Part shown: piece after piece, positions 44,648 to 53,727 of the stretch
How positions within the stretch are numbered: the first letter of the stretch is position 1
Layout of the letters: every line of letters starts with the position of its first letter
Source of the DNA: JBBQWR01 sp038210495
Lineage (GTDB): Bacteria > Planctomycetota > Planctomycetia > Pirellulales > DATAWG01
Assembly (NCBI GenBank): GCA_038210495.1
Contig: JBBQWR010000013.1
Coordinates: forward strand, 1 to 64,000
Reading direction: 5' to 3'
Length of the DNA: 64,000 nucleotides
Program-made: the position numbers and the translations under genes
The notes under the pieces: model-generated
Database searches by the model: none
What the model saw: only the letters and a program-made list of their open reading frames with translations
What the model was told of the DNA's origin: nothing

Positions 44648-44771
44648 ACCAGTCGTACCATGTTCCAGGGGCGACAACGAAACTCCGCGGACTTATTTTG
44701 AACTGTTGGATTTGCTCACCGGGTTTTGCCAACGAGCAAAACGGGTGAGCGGCAATACTTCGAGGCGATTC

Positions 44772-47003
44772 ATGTTGCGAAGAATTCAGGCTAAACGACA
44801 ACTGCGCTGGGCCGCGGCGTTGAGCATGGCGCTCGGCTTCGGTGGCGCGCAAGCTCCCGCTGACGCCGGCGAAGGACAGGGTTGTCCCGGCGGAGTCTGT
44901 CCCGTGAATTCCCGCTATTACGGCTACTTCCCCACCAAGTGGCGCCGGTGGCCGGGCACGGAACCGCAGCCCGAACCGCCACCGACTCGGCCCACGGACC
45001 CCAACGTTCCCACGGTCCAGTTGCCCAAGGCCACCGAAGAACTCGACAAGGGGAAGGAAGGCGCCGAGGGCTCGGCTAAATCTCCCTCCGCGACCGCGCC
45101 CCCTGCCGCCGAATCACCGGCCCAGGACATGAAGGGCCCACCCCCCGGCGGTCCGGCTCCCGGCGGCGCAGCGCCCGGGGCGTTCGAGCCGCTTCCGGAT
45201 TTGATGAATCAGCAGTTCACGGAATCAACGCCGCCATCGCATTCCCAATATTTCAGCAAACCTGCGTCTCTCGAATTTGCCGAAAGCAAAAACCGGCGGA
45301 CAGCAGACGCAAGCCGTGCCGATGAATTCAATCGGGCCGGAAACGATTTGGCCACGCCGCGAACGATCTATGCATTGCCCACGTCGAGCGAAGTGAAGTT
45401 TTCGCAGGCGACGACTCCGCAACGAGTCGGCCGGACGGCGGATTCGACCACCAACGCCGGCCCGAACTGGCAACAATCAAACGAGCCGACCCTTTCACCC
45501 CGCGACGGCGCGAGAGGAACGACCGACAAGTCTTCGTTCGATTGGCAGACTCCCGCGGCAGACTCGCCAGTTCCGCGATCGAGCTTCGCTTCGGCCAAGC
45601 CGAGCTTGGTGGATCGCTTGTCGGCTGCGAGCAGAACGGACGTGACCGGGCTCCGGCCGGCGGGCAATCGACATCTGCCCTTTATGCCCTCGACCGCCAC
45701 AAATACCTCACCTTCAAACAACGTCCCGGCAGCCGAGCCCGCGCTGACGAGAGCGACCCCGTCCCGCCGCTGGGACAGCCCGCCACCATCGCTCGCCTCG
45801 TCCACGTCCGTGGAACTTGGCGCGGCAGGCCTACAGACGCCGAACGAAGCGGGCGCCCAGCAACTGGCGCCGCCGACTCGCGTGTCCGGAATCGATGTTC
45901 CGCAGGCCCCAGGCGCCGGCCAAAAGATGCAGTACAAGGCGATCGACGAGGCAGGACCGCACGCTGTCGCCAATATCAATCCGCTGGAGATCAGTAGTTC
46001 TTTGTTGGACGAACGGCCAGCGATTCAACCGAAAGCTGCGGCTACATCGCGATTTACGGCCGCGAACGACGCGGCTAGTGCGCCGGCGGCGAAGTTAACA
46101 GAGGATCGTGGATTTTCCGGAAGCCGACTCGCCGTCGACCGGATTGCGGACCGCGGACCAGCGCAACTGCCGCCGATCGGCCGAAACATCGCGGCCACCC
46201 AACAGGCGCCTGTGAATACATTCTCGGGCAACCCTACGCCGCGGTTCAGCGACGATCGACTCTCGATAAGCGTTGCGAATGCACGCCTGGCCCTTGGCGC
46301 CGGCGCGTCGGTTTCAAAACCGGCGCCGAGCAACTTCCCACCGCTAACATTGGCGGCCGCGCCGACACCACTTCCGTTTGCCGCTGGCGCAACGCGATCT
46401 GCTGCCGGCGCCGACTCTCGGGGATTACCGCAAACTCAGAGTGGCTTGACAAAATTTGATTCTTACGTCGCGCCGCCGCTCAATTCGCAGCGAGGCAAAA
46501 CCCAATTTGACATTGCGTCGCCGCCGACCGGCGAATCGAGAACGACATCGTCGATATCGATTGACGCGCCGACCGATTCTTGGAAAGCTCCCGAAACAAA
46601 CCTCGCGGCTCGCCTTCGCAGCGCCTCGCCCACCGTGGTCGCGGCGAAACAGAAGCCAGTTGCCGCGTCTCAGGTTTTGTCGTTCCCGAGCCCGAATCCC
46701 AAGGCCAGTTTATCGGCTGCGGCGACGCAAGCTTCGACATCTTCTCCGGCCGAAGCCGCCACCGTGTCCGACGAAAGTCCGAACCCCAGCGTTACTCCGG
46801 CAACCTATCGGGTTCCGCTCGCCTCTTCGCCAACGACATTGGCAGCGTCCTCCAAGGGTTTTCGCGATAACAACCCGCTGCGAGCCGGCGCCGGTAAACC
46901 GAGGGAGCTCAATCGCAACGAATTCTCGGCGGCCGATTGGTCTGAAATGCCCTCCGCCCCGGCGTCGCCCGCCGGAATCGGTAATCCTCTGCGCGGCAAC
47001 TAA
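44772..47003 (+). CDS. secreted Pro/Ser/Ala-rich disordered protein with GCPGGVCP motif
   Basis: A 743-residue protein starting at 44772; the frame is open further upstream but overlaps the previous gene. The signal peptide is residues about 8-30 (WAAALSMALGFGGAQAPADA). Immediately after it lies a short cysteine block GCPGGVCPVNSRYYGYFPTKWRRWPG, whose tail I recall from many planctomycete secreted proteins. The rest is Pro-, Ser-, Ala- and Thr-rich and looks disordered. It starts 124 bases after the polysaccharide-export gene, so a link with envelope or matrix is likely. No domain beyond the cysteine block is recognised. Confidence 0.65.
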   Translation: MLRRIQAKRQLRWAAALSMALGFGGAQAPADAGEGQGCPGGVCPVNSRYYGYFPTKWRRWPGTEPQPEPPPTRPTDPNVPTVQLPKATEELDKGKEGAEGSAKSPSATAPPAAESPAQDMKGPPPGGPAPGGAAPGAFEPLPDLMNQQFTESTPPSHSQYFSKPASLEFAESKNRRTADASRADEFNRAGNDLATPRTIYALPTSSEVKFSQATTPQRVGRTADSTTNAGPNWQQSNEPTLSPRDGARGTTDKSSFDWQTPAADSPVPRSSFASAKPSLVDRLSAASRTDVTGLRPAGNRHLPFMPSTATNTSPSNNVPAAEPALTRATPSRRWDSPPPSLASSTSVELGAAGLQTPNEAGAQQLAPPTRVSGIDVPQAPGAGQKMQYKAIDEAGPHAVANINPLEISSSLLDERPAIQPKAAATSRFTAANDAASAPAAKLTEDRGFSGSRLAVDRIADRGPAQLPPIGRNIAATQQAPVNTFSGNPTPRFSDDRLSISVANARLALGAGASVSKPAPSNFPPLTLAAAPTPLPFAAGATRSAAGADSRGLPQTQSGLTKFDSYVAPPLNSQRGKTQFDIASPPTGESRTTSSISIDAPTDSWKAPETNLAARLRSASPTVVAAKQKPVAASQVLSFPSPNPKASLSAAATQASTSSPAEAATVSDESPNPSVTPATYRVPLASSPTTLAASSKGFRDNNPLRAGAGKPRELNRNEFSAADWSEMPSAPASPAGIGNPLRGN

Positions 47004-47087
47004 TGAGTCGCGAACAGGCGGCATAGCCAAAACGGAATCGGCATCGGACGCATGCTTGTTCGTCGGTTGCCGCCAGCGTTAATGGGC

Positions 47088-49814
47088 TCACTTCGGAGCC
47101 GCCTCTGCGTCGTCAACCTCCGTCGGAATCGCCGGCGGTGAGGCGAGAAATACGGGGCAATGGGCGTGCTCCAGCAGATAATCGAGCCAAGGCGCCGTCG
47201 GATTCCCCGTGTCGTCCGCCCATCGCGTGGGCATCGAGGCGATGATCAGATTGTACTGCCCCTCGCGGGCGCACCGAACGATCTCCGGCGCCGTGTCGCC
47301 GCCGATCGTGAGGACATTCATTTCGCGACCCAACTGCGAAGCCCGCTTTCGGTCGAAGCCGAGTGCTTGTTGAATTTCGTCGATAGACGCTTGCTTGTCG
47401 GGCGCGACAATCAAATCCAGGTCGACTTTAGGATCGAGCATCGTCAGCACGGATTGAAACAGATCGTGGCTCGCCGCGCTGCCGTTGTAAACGAGCAGCA
47501 CGCGACTGACGCCGACGCCCGCGGCGCGGAGTTCCGCGACGTTCCGTGCCTGCCGCTCGCTGATCTTGGGAATTCGATTGCCTCCGGCCAAGTCGAGATG
47601 CACTTCGCGGTCGCGGCTCACGATCCGCACCGTGAGCGGTCGAGGCACGTCGGCGTTCACGTTGAACCAGTAGAGCGCCACCTGGTCGAGTTGTTCGTCG
47701 GCCGTGTTCTTGTTCGACACGCCGATCACCAGTTCTTGGGCGCCCAAAGCCTTGGCTGTGTTGATCACGGCGAACAACGGATTGTTCGTGGGCACAATGA
47801 GCGGGATGACCTCCTTGCCGGATTTTTCCGCGCGATCGACGACGGCCGTCATCAGCTTGGTATCGTATTTGTCCAAATCTTGCGGAACGCGCTCGGTACC
47901 GACGCCCGGCTCGAACTTGGCGGTCATGACCACGACCGACGTGGTTTTGGGGTCGGATTCGAGGAGCGCCTTTTCGAGCATGAACAGGTTTTGCGGGGAG
48001 CGAATAGCGACCAATTTGACAAAGGGCTTGTCGATGCGCAGTTTCTCGCGAGAGATTTCGTCGGCCGTCGCCTGGTTGAACTGCTCCTGATGATCGTGAT
48101 GGGCTCCCTTGAGACGCCGTTCATGAGCCTTCTCGCTGACGACGAATATCATCAAAAACCCAGCGGTAAATCCAAGGCCCCAGGTCGTCGCCGTTTCCTT
48201 GGTGAGCAAATTGGTGATCGCGGCCGCCGCCAGGACCAGGAAAATCAGAATCAGACCGACGGGAATTTCCAACTTGCCGATCCGAACATTGAGCGGCACC
48301 TTATAGTCTCGATGCGTGTGCTGCTTAAATCGCAGCACGACCATGGCCAGCGCTTTGAATACGAAGCTCCACACGACGCCGAAGGCATAGGCTTCGCCGA
48401 GCACGAGCGTGTCGCCCCGGCTGGCGACGATCGTGAAAAGTTGAAAGATGACAACCAGCGCGAGGATTCGGTAAGTCGTGCCGTATTTTCGATGCGGCTT
48501 GAGAAACCAATCCGGCATGACGCCGTCCTCGGCGACGCGGTTCAAGACCCCGTTCGATCCGATGATCGCCGTATTGACGGCGCCCGATAGAATTAGAAAT
48601 CCAATGAACACGACAAACGCCTGGAGCGCCAAGAGTGCCCAATTCGGACCAATCACGTTCATCGCCAAACCGCCGATGAGATTGTCGCGGTAGAGCGACA
48701 TTCGCTGGTCGTCGGGAATCAGCAGCACCGCCAAAAAACTGATGCCGGCCGTCAACACCATGCTATAGACAAAGACCACGAAGGCGGCCTTCTTGAAATT
48801 CAACATCTTCGGCGCCTCGACTTCGCGATAAACCTGCGCGAGCGTCTCCTCGCCACTCATCGCCAGGATCGAGTGCCCAAACGCCACGGCGATCCCCAAT
48901 AGCCCGACGAGACTCAGCCAATCTCGTTTCGGCGTCGAGGGGGCGGACAACTCGCGAAGTCGTTCGTCGACCCCCGTGTTCTCCAGATAACCGAGCGGAC
49001 TTTCTTCCTTGGGCGGATCGGTCGAAAAATTCGGATGCGGTCGAAGGTCCGGCAGCATGGGCACGTGGTTGGTTTTGCCGTCTTTGCTCTTCGCGGCGAC
49101 CAGGTCGGTGAACGTCGTGCCTGGCTGACCGATCAAATCGCGGCGCTCCCAGGCGTTGGACGCCAGCGTGGCCCCACACCACACGAGAATCACGACCGCC
49201 ATGACGGTGGTGGCCTTCATGATCTTCACGGCCTTGTCGCTCGATTCGTGGATGCCTTTGATGTTCTCCCGAAAGAAATAAAGCGTGGCGCCACAGGCGA
49301 TGACCACGGCGCCCCCGTTTGTGATACTGTCGCGCGCCTCCTTGGCGACCGCGAAACCGGAGTGGCCGAAAAGATAATGCTCGGCGTAAACGAACAGGTC
49401 GATTCCCAGGCCCATGATGTACTGGCCCGCCGAGACGCCGCTGATGGGGCCGGTGAGGATGTAGTCGAACATCAGGGCCGAGACGGAGAGTTTTGCCAGC
49501 CAGCCTCCCATGGCTTCTTTTACCACGCGATACACGCCGCCGCGGACGAACAGTGAGCAGCTTTCGATGTACACGCTGCGCACAGCGTAGCTAAACATCA
49601 TTACGGCCAAGATGAACCACGGCGCCGCGGCCCCGATCGATTGCTCGACGATCCCGCCGATGTAATAAGCCGTGCTGGCCAGATCGCACAGCACCACCGC
49701 GGCGGTCCGCCAGTAGGAGATGAACTTGAACATCACGCTGTTTACGACGATCACGTTCGCAGCGCGCGTGTTACCGCTAGAACTGGCCGGGCCAGCGCCC
49801 TCAGGAGACGACAT
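47088..49814 (-). CDS. KimA-like APC-family potassium transporter with USP-like C-terminus, copy 1
   Basis: A 908-residue membrane protein starting at 49814. Residues about 30-570 form an APC-superfamily transporter with about twelve helices (SYWRTAAVVLCDLASTAYYIGG, FDYILTGPISGVSAGQYIMG, MSGEETLAQVYREVEAPK, SGAVNTAIIGSNGVLNR). The C-terminal 300 residues contain two universal-stress-like domains (IRSPQNLFMLEKALLES; VSRVLLVYNGSAASHDLF). KimA, the c-di-AMP-controlled potassium importer, is an APC protein with a cytosolic USP-like tail. The leader carries a ydaO/yuaA-type riboswitch, which makes this identification more likely than an amino-acid permease. It is tandemly duplicated with the gene at 50484. 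Confidence 0.75.
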   Translation of the reverse strand: MSSPEGAGPASSSGNTRAANVIVVNSVMFKFISYWRTAAVVLCDLASTAYYIGGIVEQSIGAAAPWFILAVMMFSYAVRSVYIESCSLFVRGGVYRVVKEAMGGWLAKLSVSALMFDYILTGPISGVSAGQYIMGLGIDLFVYAEHYLFGHSGFAVAKEARDSITNGGAVVIACGATLYFFRENIKGIHESSDKAVKIMKATTVMAVVILVWCGATLASNAWERRDLIGQPGTTFTDLVAAKSKDGKTNHVPMLPDLRPHPNFSTDPPKEESPLGYLENTGVDERLRELSAPSTPKRDWLSLVGLLGIAVAFGHSILAMSGEETLAQVYREVEAPKMLNFKKAAFVVFVYSMVLTAGISFLAVLLIPDDQRMSLYRDNLIGGLAMNVIGPNWALLALQAFVVFIGFLILSGAVNTAIIGSNGVLNRVAEDGVMPDWFLKPHRKYGTTYRILALVVIFQLFTIVASRGDTLVLGEAYAFGVVWSFVFKALAMVVLRFKQHTHRDYKVPLNVRIGKLEIPVGLILIFLVLAAAAITNLLTKETATTWGLGFTAGFLMIFVVSEKAHERRLKGAHHDHQEQFNQATADEISREKLRIDKPFVKLVAIRSPQNLFMLEKALLESDPKTTSVVVMTAKFEPGVGTERVPQDLDKYDTKLMTAVVDRAEKSGKEVIPLIVPTNNPLFAVINTAKALGAQELVIGVSNKNTADEQLDQVALYWFNVNADVPRPLTVRIVSRDREVHLDLAGGNRIPKISERQARNVAELRAAGVGVSRVLLVYNGSAASHDLFQSVLTMLDPKVDLDLIVAPDKQASIDEIQQALGFDRKRASQLGREMNVLTIGGDTAPEIVRCAREGQYNLIIASMPTRWADDTGNPTAPWLDYLLEHAHCPVFLASPPAIPTEVDDAEAAPK

Positions 49815-49914
49815 GGGATTTCGATTCGGGACAGCAGGTCCCACTCGGATTCAGACACGACGCCCGTGCGACAGCAGTGCCCTTTTCAATTTCGGCGCCC
49901 AGACACTTGCTGGG

Positions 49915-50070
49915 GGCCTGCCGACGAGGTTAGCTGACGGGCTAGAGCTGGAAAGTACTCTGGTCCTACGATGGACCTTCGCCCCGGGGCCAAATACTCG
50001 CTCGAAAGCAAGCAATCAACCCGCTGGTTCCCCCGTTTCCCCGCCTCAGCGAGGAATTAGGCTGCACGAG
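49915..50070 (-). ncRNA. c-di-AMP (ydaO/yuaA-type) riboswitch upstream of transporter copy 1
   Basis: On the minus strand the leader has the conserved blocks in order: GCAGCCTAATTCC near the 5' end, GGGGGAACC, GGGGCGAAGG, and CCCGTCAGCTAACCTCG near the 3' end, closed by GGC that can pair with the 5' GCC. These match what I recall of the ydaO/yuaA consensus, which binds c-di-AMP. A hairpin CCCAG/CTGGG follows, and a second one, GGGACctgctGTCCC, sits at 49842-49828, about 15 bases before the ATG, where it could mask ribosome binding. In the family, ligand binding usually switches the gene off. Confidence 0.85.
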
Positions 50071-50483
50071 AGGTTAATACTACCATCGGGAAAAAAGTTT
50101 GCAATCGGGGCGCCGCGCGCGGGCTATCTGAACTGGCGTCCAACTTCACGCAAGGGCCAGCCGACTGCGACCTAGGCCCTCCGCTCGTCGGCGGGCGGCG
50201 ACCCGACCACGACCCAACTGCCGAATGACAAGGACTGTGCGATCCACAAGAACACGTCAAGCACCAACGTCTTCCTGGCCTACAATGACGGCGGCACGAT
50301 CAAGATGGTGCAATTGTCGTGACGACGCGGGACAATGGAATCCCTAACAACTCTGGCGAACCAGGGGGGCAGACCCATTTTGCTCGCGGCATCACAAAAT
50401 TGGGTCAAACCCCGGCCGGCTTGCGTTTTTGGACGAGGCGGCGTTGAACTTTGCTTCGTCATTCCGCTTCACGATTCACCCAC
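50071..50483. other. spacer between the duplicated transporters
   Basis: About 410 bases between the leader of copy 1 and the stop of copy 2. It holds a short gene remnant on the plus strand (50176-50322), described separately. No repeat or RNA is seen. Confidence 0.4.
50176..50322 (+). pseudogene. possible 3' remnant of a protein-coding gene
   Basis: A 49-codon open stretch, without a start, ends NVFLAYNDGGTIKMVQLS. The sequence is non-random and protein-like, following a TAG at 50173-50175. It may be the tail of a gene destroyed by the transporter duplication. The family is not identifiable. Confidence 0.3.
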
Positions 50484-53207
50484 TTACGGCCCCGCCTTCG
50501 GCTCTATGGCGTCACCTTCGTCGACTTCCATCGGAATCGCCGGCGGCGAAGCTGGGAATACCGTGCAATGGGCGTGGTCGATCACAAAATCGATCCAAGG
50601 CGCCGTCGACTCGTCGTCTCCTTCGGACAACCGCTCGTGCTTCGCGAGAACAATCAGATTGTAGTGGCCGTCGCGGGCCCGCTTGACGATCTCTGGCCCA
50701 ATGTCGTCGGTCAGCGTGACGACGCTCATTTCACGGCCAAGTTGCAATGCCCGCTGGCGATCGACTTCGACCGCATGCTGGACTTCGCCGGGCGCCAAAT
50801 GAGGCTCCGGAACAATGAGCAGGTCCAATTCGACTTTGGGATCCAGCATCGTCAAGACGGTTTGAAACAAATCGTGGCTGGCCGCGCTACCGGTATGAAC
50901 CGACAGCACGCGGCTGACGCCGACTCCGGCCGCGCGCAATTCGGCGACGCTTCGCGCCTGCCGCTCGCTGATTTTGGGAATCCGGTTGCCGCCGGCCAAA
51001 TCGAGATGCACTTCGCGATCGCGGCTGACGATCCGCACCGTTAGGGGCTTCGGCTGATCGGCGTTGACGTTGAACCAATAGAACGCGACTTGATCGAGTT
51101 GCTCGTCGGCCGTGTTCTTGTTCGAGACCCCGATCACCAGTTCTTGGACATCCAGCGCCTTGGCCGTGTTGATCACCGCGAAAAGCGGGTTGTTCGTCGG
51201 CACGATCAGCGGAACGACTTCCTTGCCGGACTTCTCGGCCCGCTGCACGACGGCGGTCATCAGCTTCGCGTCGTATTTGTCGAGGTCGCCCTGGGGCCGC
51301 TCGGTGACAACGCCCGGCTCGATCTTGGCCGTCATGACGACAATCTCGGTCGTGGTGGGATCGGATTCCGCCAAGGCCTTTTCCAGCATGAACAGATTTT
51401 GCGGCGAGCGGATCGCCACGAGCTTCGTGTATTTCTTCTTGAGCCCCAGCTTAGCGCGACTGATTTCGCTGGCCGTCTCTTGGTTGAACTGCTCTTGGTG
51501 ATCGTGATGAACGCCCTTGAGCCGGCGCAAGTGGGCCTTTTCGCTGGCGATGAAGATCGTCAGAAAACCGGCCGTGAATCCGAGTCCCCAAATCGTGGCG
51601 GTTTCCTTGGTCAGCAGATTCGTGATGGCCGCCAACAGCAGAATGACGAACACCAGGATCAACCCGACGGGAATCTCGATCTTTCCGATGCGGAAATTGA
51701 GCGGCACCTTGTATTCGCGAGTCGAAGTATCCCTAAACCGCAGCACGACCATCGCGAGCGAGTTGAACACGAAGCTCCATACTACGCCGAACGCATACGC
51801 CTCGCCGAGCACGAGCGTATCGCCGCCGCTGGCGATGATCGTCACCAATTGAAAGGCGACGACCAAAATAAGAATTCGGTAGCTCGTGCCGTATTTGCGA
51901 TGCGGCTTGAGAAACCAATCGGGCATGACGCCGTCTTCGGCCACGCGGTTCAGCACGCCGTTGGAGCCGATGATTGCCGTATTAACCGCTCCGGAAAGAA
52001 TCAAGAAGCCAATGAACACGACAAAGGCTTGCAGAATCAAGCGAGCCCACATCGGCCCGACCATGTTCATCGCCAAGCCGCCGATGAGATTGTCGCGATA
52101 GATCGGCATCCGCTGATCCTCGGGTATCAGCAGCACGGCCAAGAAGCTGATGCCCACGGTCAGCACGATGCTATAGACGAAAACGACGAAGGCCGCTTTC
52201 TTGAAATTCTTCATCTTTGGCGCCTCGACCTCGCGAAAAACCTGCGCCAAGGTCTCTTCGCCGCTCATCGCCAAGATCGAATGGCCAAACGCCACGATGA
52301 TGCCGAAGACTCCGATCCAACTGAGCCAGTCCGACTTCGGCGTGGACGGGTCGGACAACTGGCTCAGTTCCTTGTCGATCGGCTTGCCCTCCAAAAATCC
52401 GAGTGGGCTTTCTTCCTTGCCGGTCGTCGTGTTCAGATGCGGTCGCAGGTCGGGAAGCACGGGCAACTTATTGCGAACGATGACTTCCTTGCCGTCCTGC
52501 AACACGACGTTTCCGTGCTGATCCTTGAGCTTGTAAGTCGCGACGCCTTGCACGGCCAACGTGACCGCACACCAGGTCATGATCACGACCGCCATGATCG
52601 TGGTGGCCTTCATGATCTTTATGGCCTTGTCGCTCGATTCGTGGATACCCTTGATGTTTTCCCAGAAGAAGTACAGCGTCGCGGCGCAGGCGATGAAAAC
52701 GGCGCCGTAATTCGTTAGCGTCTCGCGCGTCGTTTTGAGGACGGTAAACGCGGGGTGATTCAAGAGATACCGCTCGGCGTACTCGAACGAATCGATCCCC
52801 AGACCCATGATGTACTGGCCGGCGGAGACGCCGCTGATCGGTCCGGTCAGAATGTAATCGAACATCAGTGCCGAGACGGAGAGCTTGGCGAGCAGGCCGC
52901 CCATCCCGGCCTTCACGGCCCGGTAAACGCCCCCACGGACGAACATCGAGCAGCTTTCGATGTACACATTCCGCACGGCGTAGCTGAAGATCATCACGGC
53001 CAGGATGAACCAAGGCGCCGCGGCGCCGATCGACTGCTCGACGATCCCGCCGATGTAATAGGCCGTGCTGGCCAGATCGCACAGCACCACGGCGGCCGTC
53101 CGCCAGTAGGAAATGAACTTGAACATCACGCTGTTTACGACAATTACGTTCGCAGCGCGCGAGCTACCGCCCGTGCTGGCCGGGCCAGCGTCCTCAGGAG
53201 ACGACAT
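50484..53207 (-). CDS. KimA-like APC-family potassium transporter with USP-like C-terminus, copy 2
   Basis: A 907-residue paralogue of the gene at 47088, similar end to end, including SVMFKFISYWRTAAVVLCDL, the ISGVSAGQYIMG helix, SGEETLAQVFREVEAPK and both C-terminal USP-like domains. The most divergent parts are the loop between residues about 225-300 (here with QHGNVVLQDGKEVIVRNKL) and the extreme C-terminus (GDAIEPKAGP). The two proteins start with matching MSSPEDAGPAS-type sequences. Its leader also carries a riboswitch-like element, but with changes at conserved positions, so its control may differ. Potassium import is inferred. Confidence 0.75.
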   Translation of the reverse strand: MSSPEDAGPASTGGSSRAANVIVVNSVMFKFISYWRTAAVVLCDLASTAYYIGGIVEQSIGAAAPWFILAVMIFSYAVRNVYIESCSMFVRGGVYRAVKAGMGGLLAKLSVSALMFDYILTGPISGVSAGQYIMGLGIDSFEYAERYLLNHPAFTVLKTTRETLTNYGAVFIACAATLYFFWENIKGIHESSDKAIKIMKATTIMAVVIMTWCAVTLAVQGVATYKLKDQHGNVVLQDGKEVIVRNKLPVLPDLRPHLNTTTGKEESPLGFLEGKPIDKELSQLSDPSTPKSDWLSWIGVFGIIVAFGHSILAMSGEETLAQVFREVEAPKMKNFKKAAFVVFVYSIVLTVGISFLAVLLIPEDQRMPIYRDNLIGGLAMNMVGPMWARLILQAFVVFIGFLILSGAVNTAIIGSNGVLNRVAEDGVMPDWFLKPHRKYGTSYRILILVVAFQLVTIIASGGDTLVLGEAYAFGVVWSFVFNSLAMVVLRFRDTSTREYKVPLNFRIGKIEIPVGLILVFVILLLAAITNLLTKETATIWGLGFTAGFLTIFIASEKAHLRRLKGVHHDHQEQFNQETASEISRAKLGLKKKYTKLVAIRSPQNLFMLEKALAESDPTTTEIVVMTAKIEPGVVTERPQGDLDKYDAKLMTAVVQRAEKSGKEVVPLIVPTNNPLFAVINTAKALDVQELVIGVSNKNTADEQLDQVAFYWFNVNADQPKPLTVRIVSRDREVHLDLAGGNRIPKISERQARSVAELRAAGVGVSRVLSVHTGSAASHDLFQTVLTMLDPKVELDLLIVPEPHLAPGEVQHAVEVDRQRALQLGREMSVVTLTDDIGPEIVKRARDGHYNLIVLAKHERLSEGDDESTAPWIDFVIDHAHCTVFPASPPAIPMEVDEGDAIEPKAGP

Positions 53208-53309
53208 AGGATTTCGATTCGGGACAGCAGGTCCCCCTCGGATTCAGACACGACGCCCGTGCGACAGCAGTGCCCTTTTCAATTTCGGCGCCCAAACACC
53301 CTGCTGGGG

Positions 53310-53462
53310 CCTGCCGACGGGGTTATCTGACGGGCTGGAGTGGGAAAAGCACACTGGTCCCACGACGGACCTTCGCCCGCGTGGTCAAATGCCTTGCCAA
53401 GCAAGCGTTCGACCCGCAAGTTCCCTCGCTTCCTCGCCTCAGCGAAGAATTAGGCTGCACGA
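53310..53462 (-). ncRNA. degenerate c-di-AMP riboswitch-like leader of transporter copy 2
   Basis: The leader is clearly homologous to that of copy 1 (GCAGCCTAATTC, CCCGTCAG, GGGCGAAGG are kept), but the 3' core reads GTCAGATAACCCCG instead of GTCAGCTAACCTCG, and GGGGGAACC has become GAGGGAACTT. The hairpin GGGACctgctGTCCC near the start is retained (53235-53221). It may have altered or lost ligand binding. Confidence 0.65.
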
Positions 53463-53727
53463 GTGGTTTATCGTAGCCACGGCCGCCCTGAATGCAAGTC
53501 GCGATGCGGCAGTACCTTGTCACTTGGCAGGACGACAGTCATAATAAATTGGGCAATTTGGGCAGTTGCTACCATGCCTCTTTCACCATCCGTTGGCGGA
53601 GCCGATTCCCAAACGCTGTTGTAGCCGCTGGCCCCATTTGGTAATCCAACGGACCCTTGTTGTTCACCCTGTTGCCAAAAACCTTTCAGCAGCCGGGGAC
53701 GTTGAACCTCGTGAAAAAGCGGCGCGC

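Noticed and set aside
47088..49814. Reading the transporter as an amino-acid permease
   Set aside because: APC fold alone would suggest this, but the c-di-AMP riboswitch and USP-like C-terminus favour KimA-like potassium import.
51090..52718. A 542-codon open frame antisense to the transporter at 50484
   Set aside because: It is Arg/His/Asp-rich and has no recognisable motif; the same pattern is seen antisense to the other transporter copy, so it is a GC-driven shadow.
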